64,000 nt of DNA, from the NCBI GenBank assembly GCA_023375785.1, contig SZWC01000036.1, positions 244,571 through 308,570 of the forward strand, written 5' to 3'. How positions within the stretch are numbered: the stretch's first letter is position 1; each line of letters opens with the position of its first letter. Origin of the DNA: Penium margaritaceum (lineage: Eukaryota; Streptophyta; Zygnematophyceae; Desmidiales; Peniaceae). This document shows, one piece after another, positions 52,393 through 64,000 of the stretch. The position numbers and the translations under genes were made by a program. The notes beneath the pieces are model-generated. The model had not been told where the DNA came from. It was given only the letters and a program-made list of their open reading frames with translations, and ran no database searches.

Positions 52393-55300
52393 AATGGTGC
52401 TTTGGTCGCACTTTCACCGTGTCTATGGTGCTGTGCTCACATCATCACCATTTAAATGGTGCTTATGTTACATGTTTACTGTGTCTATGGTGCGTTGGTC
52501 ACATAATCACGCATTTGTGTTTTTATCACACTTTCACCATGTCTCTAGACTCTCGTCACATTATCGCTGTTTCAATGGTACGTTGGTCATACTTTCACTT
52601 GGCCTTTGGTGCTTATGTCATGTTATCACTGTTTTAATGGTGCTTTGGTCATACGTTTGCTTTGTCTATGATCCTCGGGTCACATAACAACTGTTTCAAT
52701 GGTGCTTTCGTCACACGTTAATGTGTATATTTTGTTTTGGTCGCGTTATCACTGTTTCAATGTTTCTTTAGTCACATTTTCACTATGTCTATGATGCTTG
52801 TGTCACATTCTCAATGTTTCAATGGTGCCTTGGTCACACCTTCATCGTGTCTATGGTGCTTTGGTCACATTATCATTGTTTTAATGGTTATTTGGTTACA
52901 ATGTCTCTGTGCCTATGGTGTTTATGTCATGTAATCACTGTTTAAATGGTGCTTTGGTCACACGTGAAGTGTGTCTATAGTGCTTGTGTCACATTATCAG
53001 TATTTCAATGGTGCTTTGGTCACATTTTTAGTGTGTCCATATTTCTTGTGTACATTTTCACTGTTTCAATGGTGCTTTGGTCACACTTGCATTTTGTCTA
53101 TAGTATATTGGTCATTATTACTCCTTTCATGGTGCCTTGGTCATGCTTTCACTATGCTTATGGTGCTTAAGTCAAAAAATCAATCTTTCCATTGTGATTT
53201 TGTCATAATTTCACCGTGTCTATGGTGCTTTGGTAGCATTCTCACTGTTTCAACGGTGCATTGGTCACACTTTCACTGTATCTATGGTACTTTTGTCATG
53301 TTTCACTCTTTCAGCAGTGCTTTTGTCACAATTTCACAGTGTCTATGGTGCTTTGGTGACATAAGCACTGTTTCAATGGTGCTTTGGTCAACCGTTTACT
53401 GTGTCTATGGTGTGTTGGTTACACGATCACTATTGGAATGGTACTTTTGTCACACTCTCACTGTGTATATGGTGTTTTGGTCACATTATCACGCTTTCAA
53501 TTGTGCTTTGGTCACGCTTCCATTGTGCGTATGGTCCCTTGGTCACATTATCACTATTTCAATGATGCAGTGATCACGCTTTTACTCGGTCTATGGTCCT
53601 TAGGTCACATTATCACTCTTAACATGGTGTTTTGGTCACACTTTCACTATGTCTATAGTGCTTTGGTTGCAATATCACTATTTCAATTGTGTTTTAGTCA
53701 CACGTTCACTATGTCTATGGTGCTTTGGCCACATTATTTCTAGTTCAACGGTGCTTTGGTCGCATTATCACTGTGTCCATCGTGCTTAGGTCACATTGTC
53801 ACTGTTTCAATGGTGCTTTAGTCACATGTTCACTATGTCCATGGTGCTTTGGTCACGTTTGCACTGTGTCTATGGTGCTTTGGTCATATTATCACTGCTT
53901 GGATGGTGCTTTGGTCACATTTCAATATTTCTATAGTGATTGTGTCACATTACCACAGTTCTAATGGTGCTTTGGTCACACTTCCACTGTGCTCTATTGT
54001 GATTTGCTCATAATATGATAGCTTCAATGAAGCTTTGGCTATACGTTAATTGTGTCTATTGTATGTCATATGATCACTGTTTCAATGATGCTTTGGTCAC
54101 ATTTTAACTGTGTCTATGGTGCTTTGTTATCATTATCACTCTTTCAGTGGTGCTTTGGTCACACTACTGTTGTGGCTTTGGTGCTTAGGTCACATTATCA
54201 CTGTTTAAATGGTGCTTTGGTCACACGTTTACTGTGTCTATTGTGCATTTATCACATTTTCACTATTTCAATGGTGCTTTCATCACAGTTCCATTGTGTC
54301 CATGGTGCTTTTGTCACATTGTCACTGTTTGAATAATGTTTTGTTCACACTTTCCCTGTGTCTATGGTGCTCTCCTCACGTTATCACTGTTTCAATGGTG
54401 CATTGGTCACACTCTCACTTTGTTTACGGTGCCAAGGCCAAATCATCGCTGTTGCAATGGTACTTTGATCACACTTTCACAGTGTCTATGGTGCTTAGGT
54501 CACATTATCACTGTTTCAATGATGTCTTGGTCACATGTTCACAGTGTATATGGTGCTTTGGTCACATTATCAGTGTTCCAATAGCACTTTGGTTACATGT
54601 TCACTGTGTCTATGGTTTGTATGTCGGATTATTGCTGTTTCAATGGTGATTTGGCGACACTTTCACTCTGTCTGTGGTGCTTTGGTAACATTATCACTGT
54701 TTTAATGATGCATCAGTCACACATTCATAATGTTTATGGTGTTTAGGTCACATTATCACATGGTCATACGTTCACTTTTTCTATAGCTCTTGTATCACAT
54801 TATTCCTGTATGTAGAGTGCTTGGGTAATTTTATCTATTTCAGTGGTGCTTTGGTCACCATTTTATTGCGTCTATGGGGCTTTGGTCACATTATCACCGT
54901 TTCAATGGTACTTTGGTCACATGTTCACTGTGTATATGGTGCTTTGGTAATATTATCACTATTTGAATGGTGCTTTAGTCACATCATCACTGTTTGAATG
55001 GGGCCTTTGTCACACATTCACCGTGTTCATGGTGTTTTGGTCACATTATGACTATTTCAGTGATGTTTTGATCACACTTTCACTGTGTCTATTGTGCCCA
55101 GGTCACATTGTCGCTGTTTTGATGGTGCACTGGTCATAATATTGCTCTTTCAATGGTGCATTTGTCACACATTCATTGTAACTATAGTGCTCGGGTTACA
55201 TAATCACAGTTACAATGGTATTTTGGTCACACTTTCAATACGTCTATGGTGCTTAGGTCACATTATCATTGTTTCAACGGTGCTTTGCTCATACCTTTGT

Positions 55301-56619
55301 CGTTTTCATGGTACTTTGGTCACATTATCACAGTTTCAATGGTCCTCTGATAGCAGGTTCACTGTGTCTGTGATGCTTATGTCACGTTATCATTGTTTAA
55401 ATGGTGCATTTGCCACGCTTTTATTGTGTCTGCAGTGCTTTTGTTGTGTTCTCTGTGTTTCAATGGTACGTTGGTCACACTTTCACAGTGTCTGTGGTGC
55501 GTTGGTCACATTATCACTGATTTAATGGTGCTTTGGTCACATTATCACTGTTTCAATGGTGTGTTTGTCGTACTTTCACTCTGTCTATGGTGCTTTCGTC
55601 ACATTATCAATGTTTTGGTGGTGCTATGGCCACACTTTTGCTGTGTCTATAGTGCTTTTGTCATATCATCACAGTTTCTATTGTGTTTTGGTCACCATTG
55701 CATTTTGTCTATGGTGCTCTGGTCAAAGTATCACACTTTCAACAGTGCTCCGGAGACACATTTATTGTGTGTATAGTACTTATGACATATTGACACTATT
55801 TGTGTGGTGCTTTGGTCAAACGTTCACTGTGCCTATGGTGCTTTGGTCCCATTATAAATGTCTCTATGGTACTTTGGTCACACTTTCACATCATGTACGG
55901 TGCTTGACTCACATTATAACTGTTTTATTGGTTTTTTGGTCACTCTTTCATTGTAGCTTGGGTGCTTAGGTCACATAATCATTGTTTGAATAGTGCGTTG
56001 GTCACAATTCTACAATGTCTATGGTGCTTTCGTCACATGATCATTGTTCAATCGTGCGTTCGTTGCACTTTCGCTGTGTTTAATGTGCCTTGGTCACATT
56101 ATCACTATTTCAATGGCGCTTTGGTCATACTTTCACTTTGTCTATTGTTCTTTGGTCAGATTATCACAGTTTAGTGGTGTTTATGTCACGTTGCTACTGT
56201 GTGTGTGGTTCTTTGGTCACGGTATCACTGTGTCAATGGTGCTTTGGTCACACTTTCATTGTGTCTATGGTACTTAGGTCACACTAGCACCTTTTTAGTG
56301 GTGCCATAGTCACACGTTTACAATGTCTACGGTGTTTAGGTCACATTTTCACTATTCCCATAGAGGCTTTGGTCAGACTTTTAACGTGTCTATTATGCTA
56401 ATTACACATTGTTACTATATGAATGGTGCTTTGGTCACACTTCCACTATGTCTATGGTGCTTAGGCAACACCATCACTATTTAAGTGGTGCTGTAGTCAC
56501 ACTTTCAGTGTAACTATGGTGCTTTTGGTCACATTATGACTGTTTCAATGGTGTTGTCTTCACTATCACTGTGTTTCAATGTCACTGTTTCAATGGTGCT
56601 TTGGTCACACGTTCAATCA
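51009..56619 (-). repeat. Satellite B array, inverted, segment 5
   Basis: The 31/62-bp array is inverted throughout. It is a hybrid: 51009-52392 pairs with 41760-43130 and with the reverse complement of about 8450-9832, while 52392 onward pairs with the reverse complement of 31957-35695. It ends at the terminus of the inverted module U. Confidence 0.94.
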
Positions 56620-59600
56620 ATATATGATGCTCAGATCACGTCATCATTGTCGACGCCGTAGTCCCTTCTGGTGTTTCTGCTGCTGCTTGTACCTGCTGGC
56701 GGCGTTTTACATGTGTTGTAGCCGCCGCTTCCGTCAAACGCTTGGTCGCGAGGGTTGTCTGGCTCTGAGAGCCACTGTAACAGGTTGCACCTCCAGCTCC
56801 TACCCTGAAGTCATTGTCGGAGTTCGTAAAATGGCGTTCTCAGTCCGCGTCAGGGGTTAGTGGCAATTGTCATCAACGACACAGAGCAGGGAGACTCAAA
56901 TACTTCGAGTCTCCGGAGGCCCATTTCTGTTTGGAACCCTACCCCTGGTTTTGGGACCCAACCGGGGGTTTTTACCTCAAACTCGTGTGTTCACACGAGT
57001 GATTTTGTTATGTTTATGTCAAAGTTTGTCGTAAACGACATTCAATTTACGTTTTGACACTCTGGCGCAAAATTGTCGCGTGGAAGGCACGTTGGCGATT
57101 TTGTGCCAGTTCTCTCACCTCTCGTCCCTTGTCCCCTCCCTCATTCTTGCTCGCTTGCTTGTGAGGAGGGTGTGCGGGGGCAAGGGCACGTGGCCACAAG
57201 GCCTTGCCCTCCAGGCCCTCGTGGACCCTCAGCCGCCGATCGGGCTGAGGCTGCGATCGGCGGCTGGCGACTGGCCGGCCGGTTACTTAGCCGGCCGCCA
57301 GACGTCCAGCCGGCCGGCAGCAAGCTGGCCAGCGGCCAGCGAAATGCTGGCCACCAACCAGTTCTCGCTGACGCGAGGGGTGGTGCGCGACCACCCCTTG
57401 CTTCAGCAAGGAGGGATGGCCGAAACGGCCCTCCTGCTACAATGATTCATCCTCTTTTGGGACAAATAATAAAAGGAAGAAATGTGATCATCATTAGTGT
57501 GTGTTTGGCATGTCCCATCACTATCCCTGTCCTGTGTCCTTTTCTATTAATCCAGATTTTAACTCAAGACAATTAAATCTCACCGAGTACTTCAGAAGAA
57601 AAAGAAGATGAAGCAATTTTATCATTGAAATAAGTTTGCACTTGCATACTTGCATTGAGATATGCTCTTTGTGCGCTTTGATTACGCTCTTGTTGCATCC
57701 AAGTTGGTTTTTGGTGATTCTGTCGTTGTGCCCTTATTGTGCTATAGGGGCGACCAAGAACCTCCTTCATTGTGCAGTAGTTGCTCTCCAACTGAGATAT
57801 AGTTTTCACAAGTATCTCTTTAATTTTCTCACTTTACACTCTGATTACAATCTTGCTCTAGCTACACTCCCAGTGTTTTTTATGCTTGAGTATGGCTCTC
57901 TTTATAAACTAGTTGCACTCCATCTATGCCCTAGGTCTGTCCTGGTTGTAGAGAAAACTTGTTCCCATTGTGAAATGGTTTTTAAATGAGTTTGACTTTT
58001 GTTACAAAAAGAAGTCACCATACTTGTCCTCTAATTGCACACTAGTTGTGCTCAGGACCAGTTATACTCATCTGCTTGTATCTGGAGTCTGAGTGCAAGC
58101 AAGCTGCACCCTAGCTCACATATAGTTGTGGCCATATGCATTGTAACTGCACTAAATATATATTCTCTTTGAAATTTTAATCATGCTCATTTTTAAATCT
58201 GTGTTTACTCTAGTTGTGGTGCAGTTGTTATCTACTTGCTGTGTACTAGTGTAGTTGGAGTGCTAAAGGTACGCATTGTTCCAGTGGTGCTGCACTCCAG
58301 TTGTCTTCTAGCTGTGATTTGCTGGTTTTGCAGCAGTGATCGAACCACATTGCATTGAAATCTAGTTTGCCTCTGTTTTCTTTCTTAGTGTGCTCTTAAC
58401 ATCTCAATATCCACCTTCATTATGATCCAGTTTTGTTCTATATGTGCTTCATTTGTGCCTCCATGTCTTGCTGCTTATGTTCCTTTTTTCTGTCAATGGA
58501 TATCTAGTGGCATTCTTGTCATGCTCTAATTGTACTCTAGCCAAAGGCTTGGCCTATATTTGTGCTATAGCAGCACCCCCCCCCCCCCTCCTTCCCCTTT
58601 TTTAAGCTCTTGTTGAAGATGACTTTTTCTATGATTTCTCTCTGTTTTCTTCTCTACTTCATATAAAGACCTGCTCTAGTCATCCCAGATATGACCTATC
58701 TTTACTCTTGATTTGCAATCCAGTTTCTCTCCTGTGCATATCTTCATGAGCTCAAGTTGTGACATAGTTGCTCTAGAGTTGCACTCAAGTTGTACTCTAA
58801 TTGTGACTTTTTTTTTATGTGTGTGCATGCTAGACATGCTCCAGTTATATCCTAGTTTATCCTATTTCCTCCCAAATGACAAAAAATAAAAATTTCTGCA
58901 TTCACACCACATTCTTGACCATATGTGCTATATTGTTTCTTCTTTTTGCCTTATGTTGAACTAAAACTGTTCTATACGTGGGCTCTAGTTTTTCCCAACT
59001 TATTATTTATGTGAAAAGTAATTATAATCTTGTTCTTATTTCATTTTCCTATGAGTCAGCTCCATTTCACTTTCACTCAATCTGCCATCTCATTGTGTTG
59101 GAATTCTACTCCAGTTCTGCTCCAATTGTGTTCTATGTACAACATATTTTGTTTTTAGTTCATACCTACTCACAATTTAGTTACTAGTTTTTCGTCCCTG
59201 TCATTTTATTCCACTTGTGCTCTGCTTGTGCTAGCGAAGCTCATATTGTGCCCTGCACTTCCTTCAATAGTGATCTAATAGGGATGGAAAAAACTTCAAC
59301 AAGGTCTGCTTTGGCTTTCTTTTTCTTCCATGCTTGTGATCTTGTTGCGGTCAATTTGCACTCTATTTTGGCTAGAGCTGCCTATGGATTGACACATACC
59401 TACAATGAAGTTGTGATATAAATTTGATCTACTATTGGTCTATTGTCACTGTATTCGTGCTTTGAATACACTCTGATTATGGTCAATTTAGGCTCTCTCC
59501 AGCTCTATTTTCACTAAAGTTGAGGTCTGGTTGCAGTGTAGTTCAGATGTAAATCCACTTCTGCACCAATCTAGTTGCACTCTAATTGTGCTATAGTACA

Positions 59601-60114
59601 ACTCTAGTTGTTCTCTAGTGATATACTTCGTTTCCTTTCACAACAATTCCTCCATTTCCAATATCAGTTTTCCTTGTTCACACTCTTATTGTGCTCCGGT
59701 TATGCTGTGTTATTCTCTTTCTATACCCTAGTTTTGCCTATATGAAAAGCAGTTTCATTCCGCTTTTGCATATGGTCTTTGCTTCTTCTAATGAACTAGC
59801 CATATTCTCTACATGTGTTTTTCTTCTAGTTACAAACTACTTTAAATTTCATTGTACTCTTGATATTCCCTAGTAGGTCTTTGGTTACATCCATGTTATG
59901 CTCTAGTTAAACTCTATTGTGCTATTGTTACTCTCCAGTCACAATCCATTTCCGTGTAGTTACAATTAAGTTACACTTTGGTTGAATATAGATGTGAGTG
60001 GCATCCATGTTTTTGAACACCATGCCCTCCTTTGGTTTCTTCTCCATCTCCTCGCACTTCTTAGGAGTGTGACATGGCTCATTTTCCAATTCACATGTCG
60101 AAGAGCATGGATGA
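56620..60114 (-). mobile_element. Module U, copy 2 (inverted)
   Basis: This is the inverted copy of 28353-31956. It begins ATATATGA at 56620-56627 and runs to about 60114. It diverges from copy 1 by scattered substitutions and small indels, and its homopolymer is 13 C (58576-58588). The 117-residue frame at 57636-57989 and the 68-residue frame at 59215-59421 correspond to frames in copy 1 but start at TTG, so I do not call genes. The module ends in a head-to-head junction with a partial third copy. Confidence 0.7.
56628..57441 (-). mobile_element. Solo LTR in module U, copy 2
   Basis: This 814-bp counterpart of 31137-31948 is inverted, bounded by TG at 56628 and CA at 57440-57441, with the target duplication ATGA on both sides (56624-56627 and 57442-57445). 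The stem-loop series is conserved, for example the ACTCGTGTG / CACACGAGT hairpin near 56985. The TATA box reads TGTAAAA on the coding orientation. The GC-rich half holds the nested GGCCG repeats. Confidence 0.7.
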
Positions 60115-60233
60115 CATGATATATGACAGGATCGTCAACTTGAACACAGGATTGTCAACTTGAACACGACAGGGGGTTGAACAGGATCGTCAACTTGAAC
60201 ACGAGTTGACGATCCTGTCATATATCATGTCAT
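60111..60233. mobile_element. Palindromic-ended mini-element at a head-to-head U/U junction
   Basis: 60111-60140 and 60204-60233 are perfect 30-bp inverted repeats (outer part ATGACATGATATATGACAGG). Between them the word AACTTGAACACAGGAT/GACAGG recurs, matching GTTCAAGTTGACGATCCT read on the other strand. A more worn copy is at 28351-28466. On both sides the neighbouring sequence is the same end of module U in opposite orientation. Confidence 0.75.
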
Positions 60234-60445
60234 TCACTCTCTTCGACAGGTGAATTGGACAATGAGCCATATCACACTCCTCGTAAGTGCAAGGAGATGG
60301 AGAAGGAACCAAAGGAGGGCATGGTGTTCAACAACATGGATGCCACTCAAATCTATATTCGACCAAAGTGCAACGAAATTGTAACTATACGGAAATGGAT
60401 TGTGACGGGAGCATAACAATAGCACAAATAGAGTTTATCTAGAGT
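60234..60445 (+). mobile_element. Module U, truncated third copy
   Basis: About 210 bp matches the start of module U body at 28467-28690 in direct orientation, including CCAAAGTGCAACGAAATTGTAAC-like and GGAGATGGAGAAGGA words. It mirrors 59895-60110. It breaks off at TAGAGT next to a perfect hairpin. The opposing arms make an imperfect palindrome of roughly 550 bp centred near 60172. Confidence 0.8.
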
Positions 60446-60471
60446 ATAGAACCAACAGGGGTTGGTTCTAT
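60446..60471. other. Perfect 11-bp stem-loop at the U copy 3 breakpoint
   Basis: ATAGAACCAAC pairs with GTTGGTTCTAT across a 4-nt loop (AGGG). The hairpin sits exactly where similarity to module U stops, so it may mark the break or the tip of another small element. Confidence 0.6.
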
Positions 60472-62024
60472 GGGAGGACGTCCCACTCGTCCAACCTCCT
60501 CTGAAATCACTCATCATTCCAGTCCCGCTCCAACCAAAACATCACATCATCAGACATGCCTGATGTTTCATCTGGCGGAGGGTTATCGAGGTACCACCGT
60601 GGAGCATGTTCGAGAGAGGAGGACGGATCGTTCTTGCTGGTATTTGGTTGCATGGCCAGACGCCACGCCTGAAGTTGTGAATTTATCTAAAACGGAGGGT
60701 AATTGTTCATGATGCAGCGCATAATGTATTCCATCTACCTGACTAACGAGACTCACCGGTCATGTCTACGACTTCGCCCACTATACCATTGTAACACAGG
60801 ATGCATGTTCAGCAAAAGCATGGCTGGTGGCGGCCAAGATGGCGTCAACAAGGTGCAAGCAAGACATAATGCAATTGGAGCCAGTGTTGAGCCACGACGG
60901 CGGCATATCGCGTCCACTTCCTGGAATACCCTACTATGGTGAACCGTGTAGGGACAAGGACACTATCCCGGGCAAGCTGCTTTGAAGCATTCAACTTCGT
61001 TCCCTTGTGCATGTCCTTGGCGACCGGCAGTTCGAACAATGTGACCACCACATGTGAATGAGAACGCTCACGGGAGGCTCTCATTGCAGTTGCCAGAGAG
61101 CTAATTGTTGAGGCATTTAGCGGCGCAATCCTCTTGCCCTATCATCATGAACTGAGCTAGATTTGGAAGGACTTGGGTTCGGCAGCACGTACGCATGCCA
61201 CAACATGTATGCTTTCCAGCTTATGGAAAGTAGCTATCATCAATGTGTTTCAATGTAACAATGATGAACTTCTCCTTTAAAACACACCCATCTTGCTATT
61301 CAGTCTGTGGAATGTAAGCAAGCAAAGGAACTTCAATATAAAGGCAAAAGGTATGTACCTCCATGAACACAATGTGAGAAATCCGGTCAACTATACATGT
61401 TCATGTAAATGTGTACATATGATCCTGATTGACGACCTTCATGTTTGACACATGTACTTGCTTGATGTGTGCATGCGCAAAACTATGTCTGAAAACGATA
61501 AATTGTGAAAACATATTACCAAATCACCCTTCTCTTTTAATTTTTTTTAAAAAAACCGTTATTTGATTACCGCGACAAGTGCAAAGGGTGGAAAACGCTT
61601 ATCATTCCGACGGAGGGGCAAATGCGGCTTCGTGTTATGAGGCAGTGATGGATGAGGCTTGCCTTTTCAGATGCAAGGGTAAATGTGGCTTATTGTTCCG
61701 CGATAGGGGTGAATGGGGCTTTTTTTTGGATGAGGGGGCCGGGGAGATGGGGCTTACTTTAAAAAATGAGGGGTTTATAGTCAGTATCCCCATCAAGATA
61801 TCAAAAAACCCATGTGAGTGCTGCCTTTGAGCCCTTTACTTATTCCATGTTCTCTTCCATAAATGTTCTTGAGACATCTGGCATGTTCACACCACGTCAT
61901 GGGATCGCCTCATGCATAATCAAGACTATGATGGGGTGATTCCCTTGATGGAATCCATCATCCTTTATCTTGCGCTATTGATAAATATTTATGTTATTGT
62001 ACGTGGATTGGCCAATAATCCAAT
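60472..62024. other. Low-copy stretch without a recognisable gene
   Basis: This is mixed-composition DNA unrelated to the satellites or module U. An 80-codon frame at 60470-60712 ends with a stretch (YLVAWPDATPEVV) faintly like the end of a chromodomain or retroelement pol, too weak to call. A T8/A7 inverted run lies near 61540. A short direct repeat around ATTGGCCAATAATCC and ATTGGCTAATAATCC lies at 61990-62030. I see no splice-supported gene, RNA gene or complete element. Confidence 0.5.
61575..61770 (+). repeat. Degenerate G-rich minisatellite
   Basis: Four to five loosely spaced units carry the core GGGGNAAATGNGGCTT: GGGGCAAATGCGGCTT, GGGTAAATGTGGCTT, GGGGTGAATGGGGCTT and GGGGAGATGGGGCTT. 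The last three are about 35-50 bp apart. A frame of 83 codons runs through it, but its composition follows the repeat. Confidence 0.55.
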
Positions 62025-62410
62025 ATGTATGATTGGCTAATAATCCGCATGATGACACATGCCGTCACCACACCACACTCTCGCGTCCAAGAAGATGCCT
62101 GCCGCGCACCGTGCACTTGGACTCCTGCACCGCTAATACCCGGACCAGCGGCGTCCACTGAATTCCACGTGGCGTGGTGCTACGTCTGGGTCTGTGGCCG
62201 CAAATTTATCGCCATAGTGGACACCGACGCCACACATACCACCATTGCGCTGCGGATGGCTCCCGCATTACGACTGGACCACCTCATCACACCCACCTGG
62301 CTCCGCTTCTCTATATCCACCGGAGCCATCGATGCACCCATCGGCCAAATCGTGGCCCTACCCATCCAAATCGCCAATGTGCATGCACCGCATACTGTGC
62401 AGGTGTGCGA
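62025..62410 (+). pseudogene. Decayed retropepsin (aspartic protease) fragment of a retroelement
   Basis: A frame opening at ATG 62025 contains, near residues 60-76, GRKFIAIVDTDATHTTIAL. This matches the flap-proximal strand and catalytic loop of retroviral-type aspartic proteases, whose motif is hydrophobic-hydrophobic-D-T/S-G-A. Downstream residues (SISTGAIDAPIGQIVALP) fit the following hairpin. The catalytic-loop glycine is replaced by aspartate (GAC at 62226-62228), which would be expected to abolish activity. There is no reverse transcriptase or Gag beside it. At about 62410 the frame runs into inverted satellite B, so only the protease region remains. It belongs to a different element from the copia fragment; a Ty3-like origin is likely but not shown. 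Confidence 0.5.
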
Positions 62411-64000
62411 TGTCCACACTTATACTGTGTCTATAATGTTGAGGTCACATCATCGTTGTTTCAATGGTTCTTTGGTCACACTTCCACAGTTTGTATGATG
62501 CTTAGGTCACATTATCAGTTTTTCAATGGTCGTATTGTCACAATTTCATTGTTTCTATGTTGCTTAGGTCACATTTTCACTGTTTTAATGATTAGTAAAA
62601 CCTTTACTATGGTGCTTTGGTCAGATTATCAATGTTTCACTGGTGATTTGATCACACTTTCATTGTGTCCATGGCGCTTTGGTCACATTATGGCTGTTTC
62701 AATGGTGTTTTGGTCACACCTTTCACTGTGCCTATTGTGCTTATGTCACATTATCACCGTTTCAGTGGTGCATTGGTCACGCTTTCACTGTGTCTACAGT
62801 GCTTATGTCACATTATCATGGTTTCAATGGTGCTTTGGTCACACTTTCATTGTATTTATGGTACCTAGGTCACATACCCACTGTTTCAAACGTGCTTTGG
62901 TCACACCTTCGCCGTGTCTATAGTACTTTGGTCACATTATCGTTGTTCATATGGTCCTTTGGTCACATATTTACTGTGTCTATAGTGCACAGGTCATATA
63001 ATAATTGCTTCAATGGTGCTTGGGTCACACTTTGACCGTGTCTATAGTGCTTAGGTCATATCTTCACTGTTTCAATTGTGATTTGGTCACACTTTTGCTG
63101 TTTCTATAGTTCGTAGGTCACATCATCACTGTTTCAATGGTACTTGGGTCACAATTTCACTATGTCTATAGTGCTTAGGTCACATTATCACTGTTTTGAT
63201 GGTACTTTGGTTACGCAATCACTGTGGCTTTTGTTCTTATGTCACATTATCAATGTTTCAATGGTACTATGGTCATAGTTTTACTGTGTCTATAGTGCTA
63301 AGGCTACATTGTCATTGTTTGAACGGTGCTTTGCTCACACTTACACTATGTCTACAGTGCTTAGGTCGTGTTATCACTATTGCAATTGTGCTTTGGTCAC
63401 ACTTTTACCATTTCCATAGTGCCTTGGTCATATTATCACTGTTTCAATGGTGTTTTGGTCACACCTTCACGGATTATTTAGTGCTTAGGTCACATTATCA
63501 CATACTCGATGATGCTTTGGTCACACTTTCACTATGTCCATGGTGCTTAGGTCATACTACTAATGTTAAAATGACATTTCTGGAGAGCCATTCACTGTGT
63601 CTATGGTGCTTAAGTCGTATTTCACTGTTTCACTGGTGCTCTGGTCACTCTTTCATTGTCTATAGTGCCTAGGTAACATTACCACTGTTTCAATGGTGCT
63701 TTGGTCACACTTGTACTCTGTCTATATTACTTTTCTCACAATGTCAATGTTTCAATGGTGCTTTGGTCACACTTCCACTGGGTCTATAGTGCTTGCGTCA
63801 CATTATAACTGTATTAGTGGTGCTTTGTTCACACGTTCACTGCGTCTATAGTGCCAAAGTCATTTTATCACTATTTGAATGGTGCTTTGGTCACACCCCC
63901 ACTGTGCCTGTAGTGCATAGGTCACATTATCACTGTATAAATGGTGCATTTGTCACACTTTCACTGTGTCTATAGTGCTTAGGTCACATTGTCACTTTTG
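62411..64000 (-). repeat. Satellite B array, inverted, segment 6
   Basis: The 31/62-bp array is in the same inverted orientation as 51009-56619 and continues past the right edge. Many alternate units are of the CTATAGTGCTTAGGTCAC type that is common in 17600-28350, so this block belongs to that sub-family rather than to the duplicated one. Confidence 0.94.

Larger units (their letters stand above)
52392..60233 (-). repeat. Right arm of the large inverted duplication
   Basis: Reverse-complement partner of 28351-35695, about 7.8 kb, separated from it by about 16.7 kb. Both arms contain the solo LTR at the identical position and 13-base homopolymers at matching places (G at 29989, C at 58576). 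The LTR insertion therefore predates the duplication. Confidence 0.85.

Noticed and set aside
60470-60712. Chromodomain-like tail in an 80-codon frame
   Set aside because: The likeness is limited to a few residues (YLVAW), without the aromatic cage pattern or a neighbouring integrase.

Overview
The window is repeat-dominated DNA from a large eukaryotic genome, with no intact gene. The only clear coding homology is a decayed Ty1/copia polyprotein of the plant type, plus a plant-style LTR followed by a primer-binding site that resembles the end of initiator tRNA-Met. A green-lineage genome (streptophyte alga or plant) is therefore my best guess, but nothing here proves it. Roughly four fifths of the window is three satellites: A, a 10-bp unit (GCAACCACTC); B, a 31-bp unit beginning TGACCAAAGCACC, mostly alternating in two variants as a 62-bp dimer; and C, a unit of about 191 bp. 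The very many long open frames are by-products of these satellites, because their unit lengths are not multiples of three and the consensus units carry few stops.

Layout: satellite A (1-4403); satellite B in + orientation (4404-28350), interrupted by a 1.8-kb element with an 8-bp target duplication (13511-15312); module U, a 3.6-kb transposon-like unit containing a solo LTR (28351-31956); more satellite B + (31957-37074); an LTR, primer-binding site and decayed leader (37075-38430); satellite C (38431-39764); satellite A, which flips strand at 39920 (39765-41759); satellite B, now inverted (41760-44211); a hAT-like element split by an assembly gap (44212-45089); satellite C again (45090-47082); a copia fragment on the minus strand (47101-50119); satellite A (50120-51008); inverted satellite B (51009-56619); module U inverted (56620-60233) with a head-to-head stub of a third copy (60234-60445); a mixed low-copy stretch (60446-62024); a decayed retropepsin (62025-62410); and inverted satellite B to the end.

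Over this lies a mosaic of segmental duplications. The block of module U plus satellite B at 28351-35695 recurs inverted at about 52392-60233. A satellite A/B junction block at about 40729-43130 recurs directly at about 50119-52392. A third copy of the satellite B part sits at 4404-9832. Two places look like assembly joins: the 46-N gap inside the hAT-like element, whose two flanks come from different satellites, and a 310-bp copia duplication joined at a single N. Much of satellite A's variation sits at its single CpG, and both copia nonsense codons are consistent with CGA to TGA, which suggests long-term cytosine methylation and deamination.
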